A DNA stretch of 64,000 nucleotides from Rhodococcoides corynebacterioides (lineage in GTDB: Bacteria; Actinomycetota; Actinomycetes; Mycobacteriales; Mycobacteriaceae), in NCBI RefSeq assembly GCF_019834675.1, contig NZ_JABUBU010000009.1:48301-112300 (forward strand), read 5' to 3'. Both the position numbers and the translations under genes were made by a program. Shown here piece by piece: positions 35,400-44,491 of this stretch; position 1 is the first letter of the stretch; the number at the start of each line of letters is the position of its first letter. The notes below the pieces were generated by a model. The model did no database searches, had not been told where the DNA came from, and saw nothing but the letters and a program-made list of their open reading frames with translations.

Positions 35400-36362
35400 G
35401 TGGAGAGATGGCGTGGTCTGGAAGACGTACCGGCCGACTGGGGCCGATGTGTTCTCACCATCGGCGTATTCGACGGAGTGCATCGCGGTCACGCGCAACT
35501 CATCGGTCGCGCGGTCGAACTCGCCGCGCAGCGGGGCGTCCCGGCGGTCCTGATGACCTTCGATCCCCACCCGATGGAGGTCGTGCGTCCGGGCAGTCAC
35601 CCCGCGCAGCTGACCACTCTCACCCGGAGGGCGGAACTGGCCGAGGAACTCGGCATCGACGTGTTCTGCGTCATGCCCTTCACGCGCGAGTTCATGAAGG
35701 TGACGCCGGAGAGCTACATCCACGACATCCTCGTCGGGCGGTTCCACGTGGTCGACGTGGTGGTGGGGGAGAACTTCACGTTCGGCAAGAAGGCCCTCGG
35801 CACCGTCGATCTGCTGCGGGAGGCCAGTCGCAAGTTCGGGTTCGGCGTCGAGGGCCTGAGCCTGCTCGCCGAGGACGCGGTCACGTTCTCCTCCACCTAC
35901 ATTCGTGCCTGCGTCGACGCGGGCGACGTCGCCGCGGCCACCGCCGCGCTGGGTCGACCGCACCGTGTCGAGGGCGTCGTCGTGCACGGCGACGGTCGCG
36001 GGCGCACCATCGGCTACCCGACCGCCAACGTCAAACCGCCCATGCACGCGGCGATTCCGGCCGACGGCGTCTACGCGGGCTGGTTCACCGTGCTCGGCGC
36101 CGGACCCGTGACGGGCACGGTGACCCCGGGAGAACGCTGCCGCGCCGCGATCTCGGTGGGGACCAATCCGACGTTCTCCGGACGCACCCGCACCGTCGAG
36201 GCCTTCGTGCTCGACGGGGACGCCGACCTCTACGGCCAGCACGTGGCCGTGGACTTCGTCGAACGGGTGCGCGGGATGGAGACGTTCTCCTCCGTCGACG
36301 AGCTGATCGCGCAGATGGACCTGGACGTCGTGCGCACGCGTGAGGTCCTCGCCGCGGGATAG
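35400..36362 (+). CDS. ribF: Bifunctional riboflavin kinase / FAD synthetase
   Basis: RibF phosphorylates riboflavin to FMN and adenylates FMN to FAD. The 320-residue protein has an N-terminal nucleotidyltransferase domain (TIGVFDGVHRGHAQLI with the HxGH-like motif, and VGENFTFGKKALG) and, from about residue 185, the riboflavin kinase domain (RGRTIGYPTANV, and ISVGTNPTFSG). GTG 35400 is chosen because the homologous protein starts at this WRGLEDVP segment and the -10 element is correctly spaced. Earlier in-frame starts would overlap mntR. Confidence 0.95.
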   Translation: MERWRGLEDVPADWGRCVLTIGVFDGVHRGHAQLIGRAVELAAQRGVPAVLMTFDPHPMEVVRPGSHPAQLTTLTRRAELAEELGIDVFCVMPFTREFMKVTPESYIHDILVGRFHVVDVVVGENFTFGKKALGTVDLLREASRKFGFGVEGLSLLAEDAVTFSSTYIRACVDAGDVAAATAALGRPHRVEGVVVHGDGRGRTIGYPTANVKPPMHAAIPADGVYAGWFTVLGAGPVTGTVTPGERCRAAISVGTNPTFSGRTRTVEAFVLDGDADLYGQHVAVDFVERVRGMETFSSVDELIAQMDLDVVRTREVLAAG

Positions 36363-36379
36363 CGACCCGGCGGGCCTGG

Positions 36380-36385
36380 TAACCT
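36380..36385 (+). promoter_or_regulatory. -10 element TAACCT of rpsO
   Basis: TAACCT lies about 100 bases before the rpsO GTG, giving a leader of roughly 95 bases. The leader contains a small ACCGA/TCGGT hairpin. A leader of this kind could serve S15 autoregulation, as in other bacteria, but that is inference. Confidence 0.45.
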
Positions 36386-36487
36386 GGTCGACTGTTGTCT
36401 GCTGCGGTTCGCGGCGGCGGCGACACCGATCGACCTCGGTCGTTCGGCACCATCCACGCGCGGACAGTGATTCCAGGAGTGACCTCA

Positions 36488-36757
36488 GTGGCATTGACCA
36501 CCGAACAGAAGAAGCAGATTCTCGGCGAGTACGGCCTCCACGAGACCGACACCGGTTCGCCCGAGGCGCAGGTGGCCATGCTCACCAAGCGCATCACGGA
36601 CCTCACCGAGCACCTGAAGCAGCACAAGCACGACCACCACTCCCGCCGCGGCCTGCTGCTGCTCGTGGGACGTCGTCGTCGCCTGCTGAAGTACGTGCAG
36701 AAGGTCGACGTCGCGCGCTACCGCTCGCTCATCGAGCGTCTGGGCCTGCGTCGATAA
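36488..36757 (+). CDS. rpsO: 30S ribosomal protein S15
   Basis: S15 is an 89-residue helical protein that binds the three-way junction of 16S rRNA early in 30S assembly. The characteristic segments are [38 protein letters not shown] and [10 protein letters not shown]. The length is exactly the usual 89. GTG 36488 follows an AGGAG ribosome binding site at 36475-36479. As in most bacteria it precedes pnp, here with 314 bases between. Confidence 0.97.
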   Translation: MALTTEQKKQILGEYGLHETDTGSPEAQVAMLTKRITDLTEHLKQHKHDHHSRRGLLLLVGRRRRLLKYVQKVDVARYRSLIERLGLRR

Positions 36758-36776
36758 GTTTCCCGTCGTACGTCGC

Positions 36777-36825
36777 GAACGAGCCGGCGAGGCAGCCCCG
36801 ATGGGCTGATCCTCGTCGGCCGTTC
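36777..36825 (+). terminator. Long imperfect hairpin between rpsO and pnp
   Basis: The left arm 36777-36798 and right arm 36803-36825 enclose the loop CGAT. CAGCCC/GGGCTG and CGAGG/CCTCG pair perfectly, with small bulges below. It may be a terminator or an RNase-processing site for the rpsO-pnp transcript. Confidence 0.55.
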
Positions 36826-36854
36826 GGCGGTTCGGTCGTTCGTGGCCGAAACGG

Positions 36855-37071
36855 TAGGGTTTCCACTTGTCGCCCGAACGCGGGCGAGAAGAAGCAGCCG
36901 TGTGCCGTCCGGTCGGACGGTCGGGTCGGTCTTCGGTAGTGGTTCGTCGGATGTCGTACGCCGGCGAGCTTCGATCGTGGGCCGCCTCAGATGCGCCGAC
37001 CGGACGACGCCGCGGGTGAACCAGCGGGTTCACCGGCGCGCCCGGGTGGGCACGGCGAAGACGAGAGGACG
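36855..37071 (+). promoter_or_regulatory. pnp promoter and ~200-base leader
   Basis: A -10-like TAGGGT lies at 36855-36860. From there to the pnp start are about 200 bases without a gene, containing a CGTCCG-GT-CGGACG hairpin and other GC-rich dyads. This is an unusually long untranslated leader for this window. PNPase in other bacteria autoregulates through its leader; the same is inferred here. Upstream, 36758-36854 holds only the rpsO hairpin. Confidence 0.45.
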
Positions 37072-39369
37072 ATGAAGACAGACATGACCGATACCACCAC
37101 CACCGACGCCGCGACCGAGGTCGACGAGGGCGTCTTCGAGACCACCGCCGTCATCGACAACGGGTCGTTCGGCACCCGCACCATCCGCTTCGAGACCGGT
37201 CGCCTGGCCAAGCAGTCCGCCGGCTCGGTCGTCGCGTACCTCGACGACGAGACCATGCTGCTCTCGGCGACCAGCGCGTCGAAGCACCCCAAGGACCACT
37301 TCGACTTCTTCCCCCTGACGGTGGACGTCGAGGAGCGCATGTACGCCGCGGGTCGCATCCCCGGCTCGTTCTTCCGCCGTGAGGGACGCCCCAGCACCGA
37401 CGCGATCCTGACCTGCCGCCTGATCGACCGGCCGCTGCGTCCGACGTTCGTCGACGGACTGCGCAACGAGATCCAGGTCGTCATCACCGTGATGAGCCTC
37501 GATCCCAAGGACCTCTACGACGTCGTCGCCATCAACGCGGCGTCGGCCTCCACCCAGCTCGCCGGTCTGCCCTTCACCGGGCCCGTCGGCGGCGTCCGGG
37601 TGGCCCTGATCGACAAGCAGTGGGTGGCGTTCCCCACCAACGAGCAGCTCGAGCAGGCCGTGTTCAACATGGTCGTCGCCGGTCGCATCGTCTCCGGTTC
37701 CGGCGCGGATGCCGACGTCGCGATCATGATGGTCGAGGCCGAGGCCACGGAGAACGTGCTGTCCCTGATCGACGGTGGCGCCCAGGCTCCCACCGAGGCG
37801 ATCGTCGCCGAGGGTCTCGAGGCGGCCAAGCCGTTCATCGCGTCCTTGTGCGAGGCGCAGAAGCAGCTCGCCGAGGCGGCCGCCAAGCCGACCGGTGACT
37901 TCCCGCTCTTCCCCCCGTACCAGTCGGACGTCTTCGAGGCGGTCGAGGGTGCGGCGCAGATCCCGCTGACCGAGGCTCTCACCATCGCCGGCAAGGCGGA
38001 GCGCGAGGCCAAGCTCGACGAGGTCAAGGACCAGGTTCTCACCATCGTCGGCGATCGTTTCGCCGGACGCGAGAAGGAGATCGGCGCGGCGTTCCGCTCG
38101 CTGACCAAGCGCTCGGTGCGTCAGCGCATCCTGCGTGACCAGTTCCGCATCGACGGCCGCGGCATCACCGACATCCGTGAGCTGTCCGCCGAGGTGGCCG
38201 TGGTGCCGCGTGCGCACGGCTCCGCGTTGTTCGAGCGTGGCGAGACCCAGATCCTGGGCGTGACCACCCTCGACATGGTCAAGATGGCGCAGCAGATCGA
38301 CTCGCTGGGCCCCGAGACCAGCAAGCGGTACATGCACCACTACAACTTCCCGCCGTACTCCACCGGTGAGACCGGTCGCGTCGGGTCGCCGAAGCGTCGC
38401 GAGATCGGCCACGGCGCGCTGGCCGAGCGTGCGCTGCTCCCCGTGCTGCCCAGCCAGGAGGAGTTCCCCTACGCCATCCGTCAGGTCTCGGAGGCACTGA
38501 GCTCCAACGGCTCGACGTCCATGGGCTCGGTCTGTGCCTCGACGCTGGGCATGCTGAACGCCGGTGTGCCGCTGAAGGCTCCGGTCGCCGGCATCGCCAT
38601 GGGCCTGGTCTCCGACGAGGTCGACGGCGAGACCCGCTACGTCGCTCTCACCGACATCCTCGGTGCGGAGGACGCGTTCGGCGACATGGACTTCAAGGTC
38701 GCCGGCACCCGCGAGTTCGTCACCGCCCTGCAGCTCGACACCAAGCTCGACGGCATCCCGTCGCAGGTCCTGGCGGGCGCGCTGTCGCAGGCCAAGGACG
38801 CGCGCGTCACCATCCTCGACGTCATGGCCGAGGCCATCGACGCCCCGGACGAGATGAGCCCCTACGCCCCGCGCGTGACGGCCATCAAGGTGCCCGTCGA
38901 CAAGATCGGCGAGGTCATCGGGCCCAAGGGCAAGATGATCAACTCGATCACCGAGGAGACCGGCGCCAACATCTCGATCGAGGACGACGGCACGGTCTAC
39001 GTCGGTGCCGCGGACGGCCCGTCCGCACAGGCGGCGATCGATCGCATCAACGCGATCGCGAACCCGCAGCTGCCCAAGGTCGGCGAGCGTTTCCTCGGCA
39101 CCGTGGTGAAGACGACGGCGTTCGGCGCCTTCGTCTCGCTGCTGCCGGGACGCGACGGCCTGGTGCACATCTCCAAGCTGGGCAGCGGCAAGCGCATCAA
39201 CAAGGTCGAGGACGTCGTGAACGTCGGCTCCAAGCTCCGCGTGGAGATCGCCGACATCGACAACCGCGGCAAGATCAGCCTGGTGCCGGTCGAGGACGAG
39301 GCGGCTGCGGCCGCTCCGGCCGCCGACTCGGCCGAGGCTGCGGCGATCACCGAGGTCGGCGCTGAGTAA
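37072..39369 (+). CDS. pnp: Polyribonucleotide nucleotidyltransferase (PNPase)
   Basis: PNPase degrades RNA 3' to 5' by phosphorolysis and can add 3' tails. The 765-residue protein has two RNase PH-like domains (first from [19 protein letters not shown]; second with [15 protein letters not shown] and [17 protein letters not shown]), a linking helical domain, a KH domain ([16 protein letters not shown], near residue 610) and an S1 domain ([23 protein letters not shown]) with a short Ala/Glu tail. An AGAGGA sequence at 37064-37069 is close to ATG 37072 and about 14 bases from ATG 37084, so either start is possible. Confidence 0.95.
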   Translation: MKTDMTDTTTTDAATEVDEGVFETTAVIDNGSFGTRTIRFETGRLAKQSAGSVVAYLDDETMLLSATSASKHPKDHFDFFPLTVDVEERMYAAGRIPGSFFRREGRPSTDAILTCRLIDRPLRPTFVDGLRNEIQVVITVMSLDPKDLYDVVAINAASASTQLAGLPFTGPVGGVRVALIDKQWVAFPTNEQLEQAVFNMVVAGRIVSGSGADADVAIMMVEAEATENVLSLIDGGAQAPTEAIVAEGLEAAKPFIASLCEAQKQLAEAAAKPTGDFPLFPPYQSDVFEAVEGAAQIPLTEALTIAGKAEREAKLDEVKDQVLTIVGDRFAGREKEIGAAFRSLTKRSVRQRILRDQFRIDGRGITDIRELSAEVAVVPRAHGSALFERGETQILGVTTLDMVKMAQQIDSLGPETSKRYMHHYNFPPYSTGETGRVGSPKRREIGHGALAERALLPVLPSQEEFPYAIRQVSEALSSNGSTSMGSVCASTLGMLNAGVPLKAPVAGIAMGLVSDEVDGETRYVALTDILGAEDAFGDMDFKVAGTREFVTALQLDTKLDGIPSQVLAGALSQAKDARVTILDVMAEAIDAPDEMSPYAPRVTAIKVPVDKIGEVIGPKGKMINSITEETGANISIEDDGTVYVGAADGPSAQAAIDRINAIANPQLPKVGERFLGTVVKTTAFGAFVSLLPGRDGLVHISKLGSGKRINKVEDVVNVGSKLRVEIADIDNRGKISLVPVEDEAAAAAPAADSAEAAAITEVGAE

Positions 39370-39382
39370 GAAGTACGCGAAC

Positions 39383-39430
39383 ACGGCGGCGCGGTCGGCG
39401 GAGCTCTCGGGCTCCGTGCCGCGCCGCCGT
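39383..39430 (+). terminator. Strong hairpin after pnp covering the pepR start codon
   Basis: The outer stem is 39383-39394 with 39419-39430 (12 pairs) and the inner stem is 39399-39404 with 39411-39416 (6 pairs); the loop is TCTCGG. The hairpin begins 14 bases after the pnp stop. The annotated pepR GTG (39416-39418) falls inside the right arm, so it may both end pnp transcription and limit pepR translation. Confidence 0.65.
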
Positions 39431-40732
39431 TCTGCGGTCGCACCGCCGCTCGGCGTCCAGCGCACGGTGCTGCCCGGCGGCGTCCGGGTGGTCACCGAGT
39501 TCGTCCCCGGCGTGCGCTCCGCCTCGGTCGGGGTGTGGGTCGCGGTCGGATCACGCGACGAGGGGCGCACCGTCGCCGGCGCCGCCCACTTCCTCGAGCA
39601 CCTGTTGTTCAAGGCGACGCCCACCCGGACCGCGCTCGACATCGCACAGGTCATGGACGGCGTCGGCGGTGAACTGAACGCGTTCACCTCCAAGGAGAAC
39701 ACCTGCTTCTACGCGCACGTGCTCGACGAGGACCTGCACCTCGGACTGGACCTCGTCGCCGACGTGGTGCTGCGGGGACTGTGTCGATCGGCGGACGTGG
39801 ACGTCGAGCGGCAGGTGGTGCTCGAGGAGATCGCCATGCGCGACGACGACCCGGAGGATCTGCTGGGCGATGCGTTCCTCACCGCCCTGTTCGGTGACCA
39901 TCCGGTGGGTCGTCCCGTGATCGGCTCGAGCGACTCGATCGAATCGATGACCCGTCGACAACTCCACTCGTTCCACACTCGTCGGTACACCCCGGACCGC
40001 ATGGTGGTCGCCGTGGCCGGCAACGTCGACCACGAGGACGTCGTGTCGGGTGTTCGCCGTGCGTTCGGCGACCGACTCGACGTGTCCGCCGACCCCGCCC
40101 CGCGCCGGGACGCGCGCCGACCCGTCCTCGCGAGTCCGACGCTGAGCCTCACCACCCGCGACAGCGAGCAGGCGCACCTCTGCCTGGGGATGCAGGCCTA
40201 CGGCCGGTACGAGGGCCACCGCTGGGCCCTGTCCGTGCTCAACACCGCGATCGGTGGCGGCCTGAGTTCGCGGCTCTTCCAGAGCATCCGCGAGGAGCGC
40301 GGTCTGGCGTACTCCGTCTACTCGTCGGTGGACACCTTCGCCGACACGGGCGCGTTCTCGGTGTACGCCGGGTGCCAGCCCGAGAACCTCGCCGAGGTCG
40401 CCGACACGGTGCGCCACGTGCTCGCCGACGTGGCCGCGCACGGCATCACCGACGCCGAGTGTGCGCGGGCGAAGGGGTCGATGCGGGGGAGTCTGGTTCT
40501 GGGACTGGAGGATTCGGGGTCCCGGATGAACCGCATCGGTCGCAGCGAGCTCAACTACGGCAACCACCGCTCGGTCGAGGAGACACTCCGCCGCATCGAC
40601 GACGTCACCCTCGACGACGTCCGTGCAGTCGCCGAGGACCTGCTGCGACGCCCCATGGCGGCCGCCGTCGTCGGCCCCTACGACCGGGTGTCGGAGCTGC
40701 CCCGCGCGGTGCGGGGCGCGGTGCGCCGGTAG
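39416..40732 (+). CDS. pepR: M16-family zinc protease PepR
   Basis: This 438-residue metalloprotease of the processing-peptidase family has the inverted zinc motif HFLEH at residues 58-62 with a downstream Glu in VVLEEIAMRDDDPEDLLGD, and a C-terminal half with GGGLSSRLFQSIREERGLAYSVYS. It is cytosolic by lack of a signal. The order pnp-pepR is the one found in mycobacteria, whose proteins also begin M-P-R-R, supporting GTG 39416, although this codon lies in a hairpin arm. No Shine-Dalgarno sequence is seen. Confidence 0.92.
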   Translation: MPRRRSAVAPPLGVQRTVLPGGVRVVTEFVPGVRSASVGVWVAVGSRDEGRTVAGAAHFLEHLLFKATPTRTALDIAQVMDGVGGELNAFTSKENTCFYAHVLDEDLHLGLDLVADVVLRGLCRSADVDVERQVVLEEIAMRDDDPEDLLGDAFLTALFGDHPVGRPVIGSSDSIESMTRRQLHSFHTRRYTPDRMVVAVAGNVDHEDVVSGVRRAFGDRLDVSADPAPRRDARRPVLASPTLSLTTRDSEQAHLCLGMQAYGRYEGHRWALSVLNTAIGGGLSSRLFQSIREERGLAYSVYSSVDTFADTGAFSVYAGCQPENLAEVADTVRHVLADVAAHGITDAECARAKGSMRGSLVLGLEDSGSRMNRIGRSELNYGNHRSVEETLRRIDDVTLDDVRAVAEDLLRRPMAAAVVGPYDRVSELPRAVRGAVRR

Positions 40733-40744
40733 CGCACCCGGCCG

Positions 40745-41824
40745 TCAGGCCAGGTGAACGGTGGCGGTGGCCTTGTGGCCGAGGATGCGCTTGCCCGCGC
40801 ACCGGGCGTCGATGGACACGACGGCGGTGCGGGTCTCGGCGTCGAGGGATTTGACGGTGCCGTCGATGGTCACCTCGGTGTGGCCCACGGGCGGCACCAG
40901 GACCGGGCTGGTGAAGCGCACGGTGCTGTCCTTCAGCGCGCCGGGATCGCCCACCCATTCCGAGACGAAGCCCGTGCCGAGACCCATCGTCAGCATGCCG
41001 TGCGCGACCACGGTCTCGAGGCCGAGCATGGCGGCGAACGAGTCGCTCCAGTGCACGGGATTGTTGTCACCCACCACACCGGCGTAGTTGATCAGGTCGC
41101 CGCGCGTGAGGGACACCGTCCGTCGGGGCAGCACGTCGCCGACGGACACGTCCTCGAACCGACGGGTGGGGGACCCGCGGAAGGGGACCCGAACGGGCGG
41201 GTCGTAGGACGCCTCGAGGTCGTCGCCGTCGGGGTTGGTGGTCGGCTCGTCGCCGGACGCGAGGTCGGGGCCGAACATGCCCGCCATGACCATGCCGCGC
41301 GCGGCGTCCTCGATCGCGCGGTCGCCGTCTGTCGGCCGATCGATGAGCAGCGTGGTGTAGGTGACCTGCGCGAGCTCGTTGCGCTGGTTCGTCAGGACCG
41401 TCTTGGTCACCATCGAGCCGCGACCGGCGACCTTGCGGAACGAGTCGAGGGACACGTCGCACGTCAGGCGGTCGCCCGCGAGCACCGGGCCGTAGTACTC
41501 GACGTACTGGTCCGTCTGCAGCATGCGGGTGAGGTCGTATCCGGCGGCGATGCGGCCGAGCAGCTTCTGCTGCGCCAGGATGCCGACCAGCGAGAAGAAC
41601 GTCGGCGGCGCCATCAGCGCGGGGTATCCGCGGTCGGCGGCCCCCTCCTCGGTCCAGTGCACCGGGTGGAAGTCGCGCACGGCCTTGGCGTACTCCCGCA
41701 CCTTCTCGCGGCCCACCTCGTAGTGGTCGTCGGCGCGGTAGTGGTACCCGACCATGTCCATCGCGTGCTGCGCGGGGTCGTTCTCCTGCGTAGCCGGTGC
41801 GTCGGCCAGGGTCTCGGCGGTCAT
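40745..41824 (-). CDS. Double-hotdog (3R)-hydroxyacyl dehydratase, fused HadA/HadB type
   Basis: This 359-residue protein consists of two MaoC-like hotdog domains. The C-terminal one has an intact hydratase-2 motif, GDNNPVHWSDSFAAMLG, with catalytic Asp and His. The N-terminal one has only the partial match RDFHPVHWTEEGAADRG and resembles MaoC_dehydrat_N. Such fusions dehydrate (3R)-hydroxyacyl thioesters in fatty-acid or mycolate-type elongation; whether it acts on ACP or CoA is unknown. ATG 41824 is supported by TACGTT 7 bases upstream on the minus strand. The gene converges on pepR and is divergent from the aldehyde dehydrogenase gene. Confidence 0.87.
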   Translation of the reverse strand: MTAETLADAPATQENDPAQHAMDMVGYHYRADDHYEVGREKVREYAKAVRDFHPVHWTEEGAADRGYPALMAPPTFFSLVGILAQQKLLGRIAAGYDLTRMLQTDQYVEYYGPVLAGDRLTCDVSLDSFRKVAGRGSMVTKTVLTNQRNELAQVTYTTLLIDRPTDGDRAIEDAARGMVMAGMFGPDLASGDEPTTNPDGDDLEASYDPPVRVPFRGSPTRRFEDVSVGDVLPRRTVSLTRGDLINYAGVVGDNNPVHWSDSFAAMLGLETVVAHGMLTMGLGTGFVSEWVGDPGALKDSTVRFTSPVLVPPVGHTEVTIDGTVKSLDAETRTAVVSIDARCAGKRILGHKATATVHLA

Positions 41825-41831
41825 GGTCGCG

Positions 41832-41837
41832 AACGTA
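41832..41837 (-). promoter_or_regulatory. -10 element TACGTT of the dehydratase gene
   Basis: On the minus strand, TACGTT ends 7 bases before ATG 41824. The 155-base divergent gap to 41980 otherwise shows a relatively A/T-rich patch near 41878-41945 but no clear operator. Confidence 0.5.
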
Positions 41838-41967
41838 CCGAGACTGTCGACGCCGGTTCGACCACCTCGACGGTTGTTCACCGGATTCACAGCGCGAGAA
41901 CTCACGGTTTGTCAACGGCGACGAAACGGGGACGTTCCCCGATTTCCGCGTCGCGGGCGTCGGCTGC

Positions 41968-41973
41968 CAGAGT
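41968..41973 (+). promoter_or_regulatory. Possible -10 CAGAGT of the aldehyde dehydrogenase gene
   Basis: CAGAGT (A at 2, T at 6) ends 6 bases before GTG 41980; a weaker variant of the leaderless pattern. Confidence 0.3.
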
Positions 41974-41979
41974 GGGCCG

Positions 41980-43605
41980 GTGACCCCCGAGATCGACCCT
42001 CTGCAGCGCACCCCACTGCACACCGCCGCCGCGCGCCGACTGGACCACGCCGAGTTCGCCCGACCGGTCCTGATCGACGGCCTCTGGCGGACCGGCGAAT
42101 CCGGCCGATCGCGCCCGGTGATCGACCCGGCCACCGGGCAGACCCTCGTCGTCCTCGACGACGCGTCGACGAACGACGCGCGGGCGGCGGTCCGAGCGGC
42201 GCGTCGCGCGTTCGACGACGGGACCTGGTCCGCGGTGTCCGCGCAGGCCGAGCGGTGCGCGGTGCTGCGCCGCACGGCCGACGTCCTGCTGCGTGACCGC
42301 GAGACGATCGCCGAGGTGGAGACGCTCGACACCGGCAAGACGCTCGCCGAGGCTCGGATCGACGTCGCCGACGTCGTCGCGGTGCTGCGCTACTACGCGG
42401 ACCTGGCCGAGCGACCCGGCGATCGCGTGGTCGACGTCGGTGATCCGGCGGTGCTCTCGCGGGTGGTCCGGGAGCCCGCCGGGGTCTGCGTCGCGATCGC
42501 TCCGTGGAACTACCCGCTGCTCCAGATGTCGTGGAAAGTGGCTCCGGCCCTGGCGGCGGGCTGCACCACGGTGCTCAAGCCGAGCGAGGTCACGCCCCTG
42601 TCGACGGTGCTCTTCGCGCGGGCACTGCAGGAAGCGGGGGCGCCGGCGGGCGTCGTCAACCTGGTGCACGGGTCCGGCGCGGAGGTGGGGGCGGCCCTGA
42701 CCGCGGATCCGGACGTCGACCTGGTGTCCTTCACCGGCGGCGCGGCGACCGGTACGACGATCCTGCAAGCGACGGCTCCGCTGCTGACGCGGGTCGCGCT
42801 GGAGCTCGGGGGTAAGAATCCGCACGTGGTCTTCGCCGACGCCGCGGGCCCCGACCGTCTCGATGCGACCGTCGACCGCGTGCTCACCGGCGTCTTCCTG
42901 CACTCCGGCCAGGTCTGCTCCGCGGGGACGCGGCTGATCGTCGAGGAGTCGGTGGCCGATCGGGTGGTCGACGAGGTGGTGCGCCGCGCGGAGGCGATCG
43001 TGCTCGGTCCGGGCCTCGAGCCGTCGAGCGAGGCCGGGCCGTTGGTGTCGACCGCGCACCGCGAGGCCGTGCAGCGGTACGTCGACGGCGCGATCGCCGA
43101 GGGTGCGGTGCTGCGGTGCGGGGGCGAGGCGCCCACCGACCCTCGCCTCGTCGCCGGCTCGTTCTACCGTCCGACCGTCCTCGACCGCTGCGATCGCGAG
43201 ATGACCGTGGTGCGAGAGGAGACCTTCGGCCCGGTGCTCACGGTGGAGCGGTTCGTCGACGAGGCCGAGGCGCTGCGCCTGGCCAACGACACTCGGTACG
43301 GTCTGGCCGCCGGCGTGGCGGCGGCGGACCCGTCGCGCGCGGAGCGTATGGCGCGCGGTCTGCGACACGGAACGGTGTGGGTGAACGACTTCGGGCCCTA
43401 CACCCCCGCGGCCGAGTGGGGCGGCTTCGGCCGGTCCGGTCACGGCCGTGAACTGGGCCCGTCCGGTCTGCACGAATACCAGCAGCTCAAGCACGTCTGG
43501 ACCCACTCCGCGGCGCCGCCGGCCGGGTGGTTCGGTCGCGGGTCCGACGAGCAGGGCTCCGAGGTGGGTCTCGAGAAGAGTCTCGACGAGCAAAACAAAC
43601 CGTGA
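41980..43605 (+). CDS. Aldehyde dehydrogenase, betaine-aldehyde type
   Basis: This 541-residue NAD(P)-dependent aldehyde dehydrogenase has the segments APWNYPLLQMSWKVAPALAAG, SFTGGAATG, the general base Glu275 in ELGGKNP and the nucleophile Cys313 in GQVCSAG. Overall it is closest to the BetB/GbsA group, with an N-terminal extension of about 25 residues and a C-terminal tail of about 35 charged residues. The physiological aldehyde is unknown. It is the first of three co-directional genes leading to the A-T-TE synthetase, with 64 bases before the next gene. Confidence 0.9.
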   Translation: MTPEIDPLQRTPLHTAAARRLDHAEFARPVLIDGLWRTGESGRSRPVIDPATGQTLVVLDDASTNDARAAVRAARRAFDDGTWSAVSAQAERCAVLRRTADVLLRDRETIAEVETLDTGKTLAEARIDVADVVAVLRYYADLAERPGDRVVDVGDPAVLSRVVREPAGVCVAIAPWNYPLLQMSWKVAPALAAGCTTVLKPSEVTPLSTVLFARALQEAGAPAGVVNLVHGSGAEVGAALTADPDVDLVSFTGGAATGTTILQATAPLLTRVALELGGKNPHVVFADAAGPDRLDATVDRVLTGVFLHSGQVCSAGTRLIVEESVADRVVDEVVRRAEAIVLGPGLEPSSEAGPLVSTAHREAVQRYVDGAIAEGAVLRCGGEAPTDPRLVAGSFYRPTVLDRCDREMTVVREETFGPVLTVERFVDEAEALRLANDTRYGLAAGVAAADPSRAERMARGLRHGTVWVNDFGPYTPAAEWGGFGRSGHGRELGPSGLHEYQQLKHVWTHSAAPPAGWFGRGSDEQGSEVGLEKSLDEQNKP

Positions 43606-43606
43606 G

Positions 43607-43642
43607 TACACTCGCCGATCACAGAACCGTCCTCCGGACGGT
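43607..43642 (+). promoter_or_regulatory. -10-like TACACT and short hairpin before the truncated A-domain gene
   Basis: TACACT lies at 43607-43612, directly after the aldehyde dehydrogenase stop. A 7-base-pair hairpin ACCGTCC-TCC-GGACGGT is at 43626-43642, in the leader. A GAGAG ribosome binding site is near 43655. Confidence 0.4.
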
Positions 43643-43669
43643 GAACGGGATCGACGAGAGTGGCTTCGC

Positions 43670-44359
43670 ATGTCCATCGGCACCAACGGCATCGCACGTG
43701 CGGCAGCGCATCGACGGGTCGGCGCGTCGACGGTCGCCCTCGACACCGCGTCGCGGCGGCACGTCCGGTCGACCGCCTACCTGGTCGACGGCGACGCCGT
43801 CACGTACGGGGAACTCTTCGCGGTCGTGCGTCGCCGCGCCGCGGCCGTACGCCGCCGACACGGCGCCCACCCTGCGGCACCGCTGGCACTGATCGCCGAC
43901 TCGTCGGTCGACGCGGTGGCCGACCTGCTCGCCGTGCTGTCCGCCGGACACGTCGCACTCGTCCTCGACGCGCGGTGGCCCCCGGCGGCCCGCGAGGCGG
44001 TGTCGACCGCGCACGGCGCGGTCGCGCTGGGGCAGACCGCGGCCCCCGACGAGGACGTCGACGGCTCCGTCGTGTGGTGGGACGAGGCGCTCTGGCACGG
44101 CGACGACGAGTCCGCGGGAGCCCCGACGGCACTGGACTGGTGGCGTACCGCGGTGGTGGTCGGCGGTGCGGGGCACGGCGCGATCCACACGCACGAGGAA
44201 GTGCACGTGGCCGCGTGCGACCTCGCGCGACGGGCGGGACTGGGGCCGGGAACGGTGTTCGACCTCCCGGCGTCCGTCGCGACGCTCACCGGACTGGTGG
44301 CGCTGCTGGCGGGTCTGACCGCCGGCGCCACCGTGGTCGGGCACCCCGACCCCCGCTGA
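43670..44359 (+). CDS. Truncated, degenerate adenylation-domain (AMP-binding) paralogue
   Basis: This 229-residue protein corresponds only to the first part of an adenylation domain. Its blocks VTYGELFAVVRRRAA, DLLAVLSAGHVALVLDARWPPAAREAV and LTGLVALLAGLTAGATVV align with ITYGELTAAARRGAA, LIAACGVLASGHPLVLLDDRLPPAKRAAV and ITAVLAGLLAGATVAVV of the downstream synthetase. The ATP-binding loop, TSGSTGDPKG in the neighbour, is replaced by VVGGAGHGAIHTHEE, so adenylation is not expected. The frame ends in DPR, at the very place where the neighbour continues DPRVSD. It is probably a decayed duplicate, but the frame is intact and it has its own leader. Confidence 0.75.
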   Translation: MSIGTNGIARAAAHRRVGASTVALDTASRRHVRSTAYLVDGDAVTYGELFAVVRRRAAAVRRRHGAHPAAPLALIADSSVDAVADLLAVLSAGHVALVLDARWPPAAREAVSTAHGAVALGQTAAPDEDVDGSVVWWDEALWHGDDESAGAPTALDWWRTAVVVGGAGHGAIHTHEEVHVAACDLARRAGLGPGTVFDLPASVATLTGLVALLAGLTAGATVVGHPDPR

Positions 44360-44491
44360 CACCGGACCGCGTTCCGGTTCGATCGACCCCGTGAAACCGG
44401 ATCTCCGAAACCTCGGGCTGTGACAAACCGACTTTCGGTACGATAAAACGGTCATACGAGTCGAACAGACGAAACATGATCGGTGGTCCTC
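44360..44491 (+). promoter_or_regulatory. A/T-richer intergenic region before the A-T-TE gene
   Basis: The 132 bases hold no gene. From about 44420 the DNA is unusually A/T-rich for the window. GTGACA (44420-44425) and ATAAAA (44443-44448), 17 bases apart, or TACGAT at 44439-44444, are promoter candidates. A GGTGG near 44482 may serve as ribosome binding site. Confidence 0.4.

Noticed and set aside
41797..41979. N-terminal extension of the aldehyde dehydrogenase
   Set aside because: The extension would overlap the divergent promoter of the dehydratase gene and has no family similarity; GTG 41980 is used.
43448..44359. Frameshifted full-length adenylation gene
   Set aside because: After the stop at 44359 none of the frames continues with adenylation motifs before the next gene start; the protein is truncated rather than frameshifted.
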